Source of the DNA: Pirellulaceae bacterium
GTDB lineage: Bacteria > Planctomycetota > Planctomycetia > Pirellulales > Pirellulaceae
Reading direction: 5' to 3'
Assembly (NCBI GenBank): GCA_029243025.1
Contig: JAQWSU010000044.1
Location: forward strand, 1 to 64,000
Length of the DNA: 64,000 bases
Under the pieces are notes generated by a model, which saw only the letters and a program-made list of their open reading frames with translations, had not been told where the DNA came from and searched no databases. Below, in pieces: positions 1 through 8,228 of this stretch (position 1 is the first letter of the stretch; the number at the start of each line of letters is the position of its first letter). The position numbers were made by a program, and so were the translations under genes.

Positions 1-1
1 T

Positions 2-97
2 GGTGGTCCTAATCCTGCAGCAGCTGTACCCGAACCTTCGACACTCGTGCTTTTGCTGATGGGTGGTCTGTTGGCAATTCGACGAGTCCGTCGTTAA
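2..97 (+). CDS. C-terminus of a PEP-CTERM protein (5' partial)
   Basis: The gene enters from the left edge. The last 31 residues are visible, in the frame beginning at base 2, and end with the stop TAA at 95-97. They contain VPEPS, then a hydrophobic stretch (TLVLLLMGGLLAI), then a basic end RRVRR. That is the PEP-CTERM sorting signal layout: motif, transmembrane helix, Arg-rich tail. By family knowledge such proteins are exported and processed by an exosortase. The body of the protein lies outside the window, so its function cannot be told. Confidence 0.8.
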   Translation, partial: GGPNPAAAVPEPSTLVLLLMGGLLAIRRVRR

Positions 98-171
98 TGT
101 TTACCACTTGATATCCCGGAGATTCCTGGGCCGCAGCGATCATGACCCTGCGGCCTTTTTCGTGAAACGCC

Positions 172-3100
172 TCAAAACGTGTCCTGTCCTGCTTCGGACT
201 CTTCTCCTTCAAGATCGTTTATCTCTTGCCTGTTGGATTCTTGCTTTTCCGCCTGCAACGGATGTCGTTCGAGTTTTGCAAATACCAGATCACGCGTTTC
301 GAGATCTATCTCTGTTGCCTGCCAAATGGCGTTGGAGTTCTCGATGTTCAACGTGAGGTTGATTTTTTTCGGCACGAATTTGTTGGCGTTTTGCCTCGGA
401 AGTATGGTGCCCGGTCGGGCAGCTGCGATTTGACCAAGGTCCGAGTCTGACAGTGTTCGCTCTTTGGCTGCAATCGGTTGTTTTCCTTGCCCTATGTATT
501 GGCTTCGCTTGAAGGCAAGAACAACATCGCTGGTGTCAAACTCACCGCTGCAATCCCAATCGCCTTCGCCCCAAGTTGAATTGGCCAGGGCTTGATCTTC
601 GTACTCTCCGGCTTGAAAAATCTGCAGCAAGTCATCAGCGTTGAAAACTCCGTCAAGATTTGCGTCACCGAAAGATGTGTTTGCTAGATCTTCGACTAAG
701 ACTTCCAGGTCGCGCTGCCCAACGACACCATCCCCGTTTAAGTCGAAGCGAGTTTCACCCGTTGGCATGGCTTGACAGAGCAAGCCAATGTCCGCCTGAT
801 CGATTTGGGCGTCGTTGTTGAAGTCACCCGCAATGGTTTCAGCTGATCCAGGGGTGCCGTCGATGCGAACGCTACTTTTCCAGGATGCTGCTGAATTCCA
901 GGTTGCCGTATTCCCCGAGAGCTCAACGTGATTGAGTGAGAAACCTTTGCCGTCGGTGTCCGCGATCCATTCGTCGTCGTAGGTAAACTGTTGGATCAAA
1001 TCTCCCGAAGCGATTTCCAGCCGAATCGATTCTCCCCCATTGCTAAGTTTGTAATCATCGGCCGTCCTACCGTACTCCCCGATGACACGGATGTCCGTGC
1101 CATATCGACTGACGAACGCGTCTTCATTCCGGACTGTAACAACTCGCTCACCAGGAGCTAATGTCAGATTGGGGAAATCAAAATGAATCCCTTCGCTGAG
1201 GCGAACACTGTTCAAATTGATGGTTTCGGTGTTTGAGGTATTAACAAGTTCGACAAACTCAAAGTCATCTGATTCGAAGCGATCTCCGGCCTGAGTGTCA
1301 CGTGGATGGTACATCAATTCGCTGATGCGAAGGAATTGCTGAGTCGGTGTCAAGTCAGCCTCGGTTTGAAATTCCGTCACGATCGATTGTTGTGGTGTCA
1401 TTAAACGGACGGTGGATCCAAAGTTCGACAAGTGTCCCGCATAGTTCCCTTGAACGAACAACCCTTGTCCGCCCCTGGGGCCGGCAGATCGAGCAAGGAA
1501 TGAATTGCGATTGGGTGTCAAGTAAAGTGATCCACCGGCTGGAATGACCGTTCCTGGCTGGATTGTATGTTCGATTCCACCGGCCAGTTGCCAACCGCTT
1601 AAATCAACGGCCAAGTCATTTGGATTAATGATCTCGATGAACTCTTCGTCTTGATCTCCCGAAATCGGATTGAAGTCGATCTGTCCGAATTGGATTGCGG
1701 GAACTGCTACTTGTGGTTGGAGAACCTCTCCACGATTCGCGCTAGTAAGTTGGTTGTAGAGGAAGGTGCGTCGAGTCGGAAAATATTCATCTTTGAGGAT
1801 ATTGATGTGATCCATCCAGGTTGATAATTCTTCTTTACCAAAAGTGATGACTTCGGTTTCCGGATGAGTTTTCCAGGTGCCCCATTTCTGATAATCGAGA
1901 AGTGCGTCAGGCTCCATTAGTGCGACAAGCTCGTCAATTCGTTTTTCAAATTTGAGTTCTTCTTGCGGAGTTCCTGGCGGCTGCAGAACGTCATCCAAGA
2001 CGGTTTTGATGCGCCGTAGGTACATTTCGCGGAAGCCGGGGACATGTTCGAATAGAGCGTCAAATAGACGATTGTCACGGCCGGTGAAAAGGGCGGCCGC
2101 GGTGGGAAAGATATCCTTGGCTCGACCGACACCGCCCCGCCCAAAGGCAGAATCAAGGTCCCAAGGCAAGGGCTCCCAAAGGCCCGTGTTCTCTGTGTCA
2201 CGGTAAATATACAGGTTTTTGTTGCAACAATCGCCGTGTCCCATGGCGACAAGGCCAACCAAATAGTTGTTCGTTGCTGCAAGATCCACATTGTCGAGGA
2301 GAAAGCGAATCAGTTCTTCGCCTTCCAGCGACAAGCCTTTGAAGAAGGCTCGTAAATCGTCTGTGTTTTCGTGCCTGCGCGTTTGCTTTTTCGACTGGCC
2401 GCGTCCGGTGTTGAAACCCAGGTTCATCTTGTAGAGCGCTCCACCCGGATCCAGGCCGGCGCGGGCTAAAAACTGCTCGTTACCGCCGTCGACGAAAGAA
2501 TAGGTAGCGAAGAATTCTCCATTGCGTTGAATTCGGACCGGCATTGAAAAATGGGCCGGCGTGCCGATGTTCCGGAAGGTTTCGAACGCAAGCGGAATTC
2601 GCACCTTGGCTCGATTCCAAAAGTCACTGATGATGTCGAAATCATTCATCCGAAACTGGAACTGTTCCAATTCAAACCAGTTCTCAGAGGTGAAGAATAT
2701 GTCATGGCTTTTCTTGGGGCCGGCGAGGCCGACGGTTCGACCCGTCGTATCGATGAAAATATTGTCATAGAAATTTCCGTCGTGGAACAACGCTCCAGTT
2801 GTCCCGGCAGTCACTTCCGATGCGGCAGGATCTTCGAGAAACAGATGTAAAACGTCCAAGTTCGATTGGATCGATGGATCTGCAACAACGGTTCCAAGGT
2901 ATTTTCGATTGTTCACCGGATCGGCGAAAGTCGGAAAGCTACTTAAGTCGTGGTCCGTGCTGCTGGCCGTAATCCGATAACGAATCATCTCGGCAGGTGC
3001 GGCAATACCTGCTGGAATCGATGCGCCGTAGACTCCATCATCCGCAGCTCCGTCACCGTGCAGTCCATCATCGTGCATCGGCACCGAAACCTCATCATCG

Positions 3101-4365
3101 AACATGCGGCGGTAATGGAGAGTGACATGTGAGATTTGATCAGTGGTAGAAAACAGGGTTGCTGTGACGTTTAATGTGTCCTCTTGCGTGGGGATTTCGG
3201 GTTCATGAGTGGCGGAAGTTATTCCGACAACTGTCCCGATTTGGTTGGGATCACCTGGCGTTGGATTCGTGAAGTAATGCCGATCCGTCGAACGGAGATC
3301 ACCAAATGTGCGGAGCGATAAGGCGGGGATCATCAGGAAATCACTGCTTTCGACCTCATCATTCAACGCATGAATGGCGAGCACATTTGTGCCTGTCGTT
3401 AGCAAATCAGGAAAGCGTGACATGTTGATCATTGCGGCTTCTGGTACGATCGCAACCTTGTCTTTATGAGCATCTGTCGCGGCTGAATTCCAGCTTAACT
3501 CGTCGGGTGCTTGTCGCCTGGCAATTTCCTGCCCATTGATATAGGCCACATACCCATCGTCGTATTGCATATCGAGCGTTAGAGAATATACCGATTGGGG
3601 AGCATTCAATACGAAGGGGAAACGCAGGTAGGCCGATGAGTTAACACCGTACATTTCGGTCTCTAAATTTGTCGATATGAAATCCTCGTAACCGCTGCGT
3701 TTTTCGTAGCCAATACCTGTTGTCACCTCAGTCCAGGACGAGTCGTCGAAACCAGCCTCGGTCCAGCTTGTTTCCAGGTTCGACCCGCCGTTTCCCTCGG
3801 TCGGAATCAGTAAGCGGGAGGAGTCTCCAGGACTGATAACGCTTGCTTCACTCGTGGGCTGTGGCAACCCAAACGAAACGTCAGGGATTTGCGGGGGGTA
3901 CGTGGGACCAAAATCAAACTCGACGGTAAGTCCATCGGGTTGAACTAAGGCGAGGTAGTCTCCCGACGCCTTCAAACGAAAGTTCGTATGTAGTTCGCCA
4001 TCCGGAGAAGTGCGAGTTTTCTCGGAGGCAAATACAACAACCCGTTCATTTGGGTTTAGATTTACGTCGGGGAACTTCCAGCGATCCAAGTCATTTGGAT
4101 CGTCAGTGAGGAACCAACCCTCGAGATTTACCTGCTCGGAATTCGTGTTCAGCAGTTCGATCCAGTCGCTGCGATTACGGTCCTCGTCACGCAATAGGTT
4201 ATCGTTGGAGGCTAGGAATTCGCTAATGACGACGCCTGCAAGCAGGTTTCTGGCTTCAAGACGTTCGAGTTGCGGGCTACACGAATGGTTTGTTTTGCTT
4301 GAACGCTTCGCTGAATTAGGCCGTTGGAAAGTGCGCCAAAAACCGCCAGAAAGTCGCGTACGCAT
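172..4365 (-). CDS. Giant secreted protein: lamin-tail domains, CotH kinase-like domain, dockerin-like repeats
   Basis: A 1397-residue protein. The frame is open to 4461, but ATG at 4365 has GGAGG five bases upstream (4371-4375), and the longer version would be coded by a short tandem repeat, so I use 4365. Near residue 40 is LERLEARNLLAG, a variant of the LEPRxLLA-like N-terminal motif common in large exported planctomycete proteins. In order: a lamin-tail-like domain (about 45-150), a jelly-roll-like region, a CotH kinase-like domain (about 500-870) with HGDCCNKN and PWDLDSAFG, two further lamin-tail domains (about 890-1150), and a dockerin-like EF-hand block (about 1180-1295: DFNNDAQID, DLNGDGVVG, DANLDGVFN). 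It ends in a charged tail without PEP-CTERM. CotH-family proteins are known protein kinases; activity here is inference. The gene stands alone, tail to tail with the PEP-CTERM gene on its left. Confidence 0.85.
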   Translation of the reverse strand: MRTRLSGGFWRTFQRPNSAKRSSKTNHSCSPQLERLEARNLLAGVVISEFLASNDNLLRDEDRNRSDWIELLNTNSEQVNLEGWFLTDDPNDLDRWKFPDVNLNPNERVVVFASEKTRTSPDGELHTNFRLKASGDYLALVQPDGLTVEFDFGPTYPPQIPDVSFGLPQPTSEASVISPGDSSRLLIPTEGNGGSNLETSWTEAGFDDSSWTEVTTGIGYEKRSGYEDFISTNLETEMYGVNSSAYLRFPFVLNAPQSVYSLTLDMQYDDGYVAYINGQEIARRQAPDELSWNSAATDAHKDKVAIVPEAAMINMSRFPDLLTTGTNVLAIHALNDEVESSDFLMIPALSLRTFGDLRSTDRHYFTNPTPGDPNQIGTVVGITSATHEPEIPTQEDTLNVTATLFSTTDQISHVTLHYRRMFDDEVSVPMHDDGLHGDGAADDGVYGASIPAGIAAPAEMIRYRITASSTDHDLSSFPTFADPVNNRKYLGTVVADPSIQSNLDVLHLFLEDPAASEVTAGTTGALFHDGNFYDNIFIDTTGRTVGLAGPKKSHDIFFTSENWFELEQFQFRMNDFDIISDFWNRAKVRIPLAFETFRNIGTPAHFSMPVRIQRNGEFFATYSFVDGGNEQFLARAGLDPGGALYKMNLGFNTGRGQSKKQTRRHENTDDLRAFFKGLSLEGEELIRFLLDNVDLAATNNYLVGLVAMGHGDCCNKNLYIYRDTENTGLWEPLPWDLDSAFGRGGVGRAKDIFPTAAALFTGRDNRLFDALFEHVPGFREMYLRRIKTVLDDVLQPPGTPQEELKFEKRIDELVALMEPDALLDYQKWGTWKTHPETEVITFGKEELSTWMDHINILKDEYFPTRRTFLYNQLTSANRGEVLQPQVAVPAIQFGQIDFNPISGDQDEEFIEIINPNDLAVDLSGWQLAGGIEHTIQPGTVIPAGGSLYLTPNRNSFLARSAGPRGGQGLFVQGNYAGHLSNFGSTVRLMTPQQSIVTEFQTEADLTPTQQFLRISELMYHPRDTQAGDRFESDDFEFVELVNTSNTETINLNSVRLSEGIHFDFPNLTLAPGERVVTVRNEDAFVSRYGTDIRVIGEYGRTADDYKLSNGGESIRLEIASGDLIQQFTYDDEWIADTDGKGFSLNHVELSGNTATWNSAASWKSSVRIDGTPGSAETIAGDFNNDAQIDQADIGLLCQAMPTGETRFDLNGDGVVGQRDLEVLVEDLANTSFGDANLDGVFNADDLLQIFQAGEYEDQALANSTWGEGDWDCSGEFDTSDVVLAFKRSQYIGQGKQPIAAKERTLSDSDLGQIAAARPGTILPRQNANKFVPKKINLTLNIENSNAIWQATEIDLETRDLVFAKLERHPLQAEKQESNRQEINDLEGEESEAGQDTF

Positions 4366-4424
4366 CGCTTCCTCCACTTGTTGTCGTTTTGTTGGGTCGA
4401 TTATTATCGGTGTTTCACAGAGGT

Positions 4425-4459
4425 GTCCGTCTATGAGTGTCCGTCTATGAGTGTCCGTC
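4425..4459. repeat. 14-bp tandem repeat (2.5 copies)
   Basis: GTCCGTCTATGAGT occurs at 4425-4438 and 4439-4452, then a partial GTCCGTC. It lies just upstream of the chosen start of the giant CotH protein and creates an apparent in-frame N-terminal extension (THRRTLIDGH-type residues) that is probably not translated. Confidence 0.8.
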
Positions 4460-4993
4460 ACTCTAACACGAATTATGCCGCGGGGAGAATCAAAATTTTA
4501 TCGGAACAGGCTTAGGAAAGTAACGAAAAGGTTCGTTTATCGCCCGAATTTTAAAGATCGATCGAGAGTTAATGAGAGATCGGTCATTTGTGACAGCAGC
4601 GATGCTGTAGTTCACCCAGATTTGTGATGTGAACGGGGCCCCGTGAATGGCGATCGAAATCCATTGAATGTTTGTCTGCATGGGGCTGGACGCTTCGATG
4701 GGGCGGTTCGATAACGTGAATTAACAAGGGTAAAAATGTGTGCAGAAAGAAAGATTTGATTGCTGTGCCCATCACCAGACGGTCAAGCAGGTTGTCTCCC
4801 TAAAACTTGAGCCGAATCGCGCCTGTCTGCTAGGACGGTTGGAGCTTTTTCGGCTGCAGGGGAAATGTGAGTTTTCTCGCCCCAATCCCCGCTTTTTATT
4901 CTGAAGTGCATAATATGGGATGGTAGTCTCAGGTGATTCTACGGAGTCGCGTTTCGTTTTAACTCCTGTTTTTCTGCGACTGGAGACTGAAGG
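4460..4993. other. Intergenic, divergent promoters expected
   Basis: About 530 bases between the divergently transcribed CotH giant gene (left) and the adenylation gene (right). No convincing coding sequence, RNA gene or strong palindrome was seen. GGAG at 4982-4985, eight bases before the ATG at 4994, is the ribosome binding site of the gene on the right. Confidence 0.5.
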
Positions 4994-6748
4994 ATGTTGG
5001 CCATTTCGACCCACTTCGAGCAGCAGGTCGAATTAAGAAATTCGGCAACCGCTGTCATTGATGGTGCTCGCACGTTGTCATACGCAGAACTTAATGCACG
5101 TGCTAACGGGATTGCGCACAGGATTCTGGCTGAAATCGGCGAAGAACCCGCTCCTGTCGCCCTGTTGCAGGGGCTTGGCGCAGATGCCATTTCTTCAATC
5201 TATGGAGTGCTCAAGGCTGGCAAGTTTTACGTGCCGCTGGATGTCAAGTCTCCTGTCAAACGGCTCCGCGGAATATTGCAAGAAATGAATGCTCCGTTGT
5301 TGATCACCGATCATACACGAGACGGTGTCGCTGACGAGTTGCTTGGAGAGATCAAACAAAAGTTGGTTGTTGGGGAAGATTTTGAATCGGAGCAGAAAAA
5401 TCCTCGAGTAGCTGTTTCACAGCTCGACCTTGCATATGTGATGTATACGTCTGGTTCGACGGGACAACCCAAGGGAGTCATGCACACACACGCTAATGTG
5501 TTGGCCGACATGCTCAGGCAAGGCCGCGATCTCAAAACTGATTCAAATGATTGTTACGGACTTCTCTTTGCTCCGAGTTCGAGCGCATCCTGCTGTAGTA
5601 TTTTTGGTGGTTTGTTGAACGGGGCTGCGGTTAGTTGTTTTGATCTAGATCGAAATCCAGTATCGGCCATGGCCGCCTGGCTGTTGCAAGATAAGATTAC
5701 CATTTGCGATATCAATGTGGCTGCCTTGCGTTTGTTTGCGGCATCACTTACGGAAAAAGATCGGTTTCCCGACATGCGGCTGATTGCACCCGGAGGCGAG
5801 CCACTCTATCGCAGCGACGTTGAATTGTGTCGTCGAATCTTTGGCAAGCAGTGTGTTGTCCAGAATTCACTCGGCACAACCGAAACTCGCACGGTCACTC
5901 AGTATTTCATCACATCGGAGATGGAGCTTGAAACTTCGATGGTGCCGGTGGGTTGGCCTGTCGATGAAAAACAGGTGTTACTTCTAGATGGAAATCAATC
6001 TGAGAGCGACGAAGGAGAAATCGCAGTCGCTAGTCGCTATCTATCGACCGGATATTGGAATCAGCCCGATTTGTCGTCCAAGGTCTTTTTGCCGAATCCT
6101 CATCCTGAAGGTGAACGAATCTATTTGACTGGAGATCTGGCGAAGCGGTTGCCTGATGGTCGACTTCTGCATCAAGGACGTAAAGATTTTCAAGTTAAAA
6201 TTCGAGGGTACCGAGTTGAGATATCCGAAGTCGAAGATCGATTGCTTCAGCTTGAAGAGATCGAAGATGTGGCAGTGATTGCCAAGCCAGATCATCGTGG
6301 AGAGTTATGTTTGCAGGCTTACCTCGTGATCGCCGCTGGGGCCAGACTGACTGTAACGCAACTGCGAGATGTTTGTCGGATTAACCTACCGAGATCAAGT
6401 CATCCGACTCGCTACAGTCGTGTCACTGCTTTGCCCAAGACAAATAACGGAAAGCTTGCTCGGGCAAAGCTGCATGAAGTCGAGGGGGAAGAATTGCAGG
6501 ATCATCGGACCGATTGTTGTTCGCATTCCACCGACCTCGAGAAACGGCTTTGCCAAATCTTTGAACAGGTGCTCGGTTATTTACCAATGGGTATCGAGGA
6601 TCAATTTAACGATTACGGTGGAGATTCGATTCGGGTCTTGGATTGCATTCTTCAGATTGAAAAAGAAATTGGGGTTCGGGTTTCGCCATTGACGTTTCTG
6701 GAAAATCAAAGTGCAGGAGAACTGGCTGCCTATTTGGAGGATAAATAA
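4994..6748 (+). CDS. NRPS-type adenylation domain plus carrier protein (A-T)
   Basis: A 584-residue AMP-forming enzyme with a C-terminal phosphopantetheine carrier domain. Core motifs: A3 YTSGSTGQPKG (about 151-161), A5 NSLGTTETR (about 290), A7 YLTGDL (about 377), A8 GRKDFQVKIRGYRVE (about 395-409) and A10 LPKTNNGKL with the expected catalytic Lys. The carrier motif YGGDSIRVL places the attachment Ser at 545. In the A4 region the usual SFDAS-like sequence reads SSSASC, so the Asp that normally binds the alpha-amino group seems to be missing. By analogy with other such domains this hints at a substrate that is not an ordinary alpha-amino acid. No condensation or ketosynthase domain is present. 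GGAG lies eight bases before the ATG. The thioesterase gene follows after one base, so the two are surely one operon. Product unknown. Confidence 0.9.
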   Translation: MLAISTHFEQQVELRNSATAVIDGARTLSYAELNARANGIAHRILAEIGEEPAPVALLQGLGADAISSIYGVLKAGKFYVPLDVKSPVKRLRGILQEMNAPLLITDHTRDGVADELLGEIKQKLVVGEDFESEQKNPRVAVSQLDLAYVMYTSGSTGQPKGVMHTHANVLADMLRQGRDLKTDSNDCYGLLFAPSSSASCCSIFGGLLNGAAVSCFDLDRNPVSAMAAWLLQDKITICDINVAALRLFAASLTEKDRFPDMRLIAPGGEPLYRSDVELCRRIFGKQCVVQNSLGTTETRTVTQYFITSEMELETSMVPVGWPVDEKQVLLLDGNQSESDEGEIAVASRYLSTGYWNQPDLSSKVFLPNPHPEGERIYLTGDLAKRLPDGRLLHQGRKDFQVKIRGYRVEISEVEDRLLQLEEIEDVAVIAKPDHRGELCLQAYLVIAAGARLTVTQLRDVCRINLPRSSHPTRYSRVTALPKTNNGKLARAKLHEVEGEELQDHRTDCCSHSTDLEKRLCQIFEQVLGYLPMGIEDQFNDYGGDSIRVLDCILQIEKEIGVRVSPLTFLENQSAGELAAYLEDK

Positions 6749-6749
6749 A

Positions 6750-7568
6750 TTGTTCGATTCCGCTTCCGGGGGGACGGTTCATTTTTCATCTAACGTTCGT
6801 CCAATAAAGTTGTTCTTGTTTCCTGGCGTTGCCGATTCGGTATTTGATCTGAAAGAACTTGCCACACAAGTCGATGAAAGAATCGAGGTGATTGGCTTGG
6901 AGTCACTTGCGAGTGAAGAGTCAGCTGATTTTACCAGCCTGGCAGCTCATTATGCAGAACGCGTAGCAAGCCTCAGTCCTCTCGGACCTTGGTGTCTAGC
7001 CGGTTATTCGTTTGGCGGGCTTTTGGCCTACGAGGCGGCGAGGCAATTGAATGAAAACGGTCGGGCGATCGATTTTCTGGGGCTCATCGACGCGTCTCCG
7101 GATCTGCTCCCAACGGGGCCCTTACGCCATCCGATGAGATTCATGGCTAACGTGCCCGTTTGGCTTTTGGACGAATTTCGACATGACCGATTTGAATTGA
7201 TCAATAAAAAAATAACGCATTGGTTACGGAGAAAGCTGACAGCGCATCAGGGCTCATTTGAGTCCGAGGGACTTACCGAACAATTGAGTGGACGTGTCGA
7301 GAGTAATCTGGAAAAGATACAGGCCTACTCACCGCCCGCCAGCTGTCTCAAGATTTCCCTGTTTCAAACTCGAATACGTCCCCTGATGCACTCGATCAAT
7401 CCGTATCGCGACTGGTGTGATCTCACTACCGAGAAGGTGAGAAGGATTTCAGTTCCGGGAAATCATGATTCCGTCTTGAAGCCGCCGCATGTTAACTCCT
7501 TGTGCAATGCATTTAATGAGGAGTTGTTGTTTTGTCTTAGGCACTCGTTGAGGCCAGCCGACTCCTAG
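6750..7568 (+). CDS. Thioesterase (alpha/beta hydrolase) partnered with the A-T protein
   Basis: A 272-residue NRPS/PKS-type thioesterase. The nucleophile motif is GYSFGG with Ser at about 87, and the likely catalytic His is in PGNHDS at about 239. SHLFPG-like N-terminal sequence (LFLFPGV) is typical of type II or chain-terminating thioesterases. I chose TTG at 6750 because GGAGG at 6736-6740 sits nine bases upstream and the preceding stop ends at 6748. An ATG at 6711 in the same frame would overlap the carrier-protein codons. It would release or edit the acyl group loaded on the neighbouring carrier protein. Tight coupling implies co-translation. No tailoring enzyme or transporter follows. 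Confidence 0.88.
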   Translation: MFDSASGGTVHFSSNVRPIKLFLFPGVADSVFDLKELATQVDERIEVIGLESLASEESADFTSLAAHYAERVASLSPLGPWCLAGYSFGGLLAYEAARQLNENGRAIDFLGLIDASPDLLPTGPLRHPMRFMANVPVWLLDEFRHDRFELINKKITHWLRRKLTAHQGSFESEGLTEQLSGRVESNLEKIQAYSPPASCLKISLFQTRIRPLMHSINPYRDWCDLTTEKVRRISVPGNHDSVLKPPHVNSLCNAFNEELLFCLRHSLRPADS

Positions 7569-8228
7569 ACGCCTTCATCGCTTTGAAGGTCCAATCAGGA
7601 TGAATTGATTTTGACGTGCTGACTTGCTACGGAGCAATCGTCTTGACGCTAAGCGACTTCGATTGAAGACGGACCCCATCGAGATACGTCTTGCCATGGC
7701 CTCCTTGGATTGCGCCAGTTGCAAAACGAAACGTAAGCCGAGCCTTTGCCGTTTGTTTTGCCAGAACCAACCCTGGCACGATGATCTTAGTCCCGTCAGC
7801 GGGACGTTTGTCAAAGTGGATAAAGCCGGTACTGCCTAATTCAGAACGCCAAGTCGTAGGTTTTTCCGTCATCCATTCCTGTCTGTGATCGTAGCAAACC
7901 TTCACAGGGTGTTAGATATCGTGGTTCAGCATGACGCGCATGCTGTAAAAACAATCCTTTGCCTGTTGGTTAGTCCGTTTGGCTGGATGCCGAAACCTAA
8001 TTATCGACTGTCAGGTTCTGTCTCGTTTAAAATCATCAGACTTTCCTAGGATTCGTTTCAAAGGCAGAGGCCAGTCGTCTCATGAACGCTTCGCCTCTGC
8101 CCAGCTAATTCCGATTTCCTTGAGACGTTCCTCGGATTGCGCATCGCTGAGTTTAATCGCTTCCCTTGCGATTTTTCGTCGATGAAAAGCCAGTGCCTGT
8201 GTTCCTGCCCTTGCTTTGACACGGCCAC
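7569..8228. other. Gene-poor gap with a probable decayed gene tail
   Basis: About 660 bases between the thioesterase gene and the convergent PHP-like gene. The minus strand between about 8030 and 7627 reads as a protein-like tail and is listed separately as a possible pseudogene. Nothing else was recognised. Confidence 0.4.
7627..8010 (-). pseudogene. Possible remnant of a secreted-protein gene
   Basis: The minus strand carries protein-like sequence in one frame, interrupted by a TAA near 7918. Upstream of the stop it reads AKDCFYSMRVMLNHDI; downstream it reads HPVKVCYDHRQEW and continues to a C-terminal beta-rich segment (RPADGTKIIVPGLVL, then ARLTFRFATGAI). Another stop lies a little upstream of 8010. 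No start codon or ribosome binding site fits. I read it as the 3' end of a degraded gene but cannot name the family. It could also be a chance open frame. Confidence 0.3.

Noticed and set aside
4366-4461. Upstream extension of the first CotH giant protein to 4461
   Set aside because: The extension is coded largely by a 14-bp tandem repeat, whereas ATG at 4365 has GGAGG at ideal spacing.
6711-6749. ATG at 6711 as thioesterase start
   Set aside because: It overlaps the end of the carrier-protein gene; TTG at 6750 has GGAGG nine bases upstream and abuts the preceding stop.
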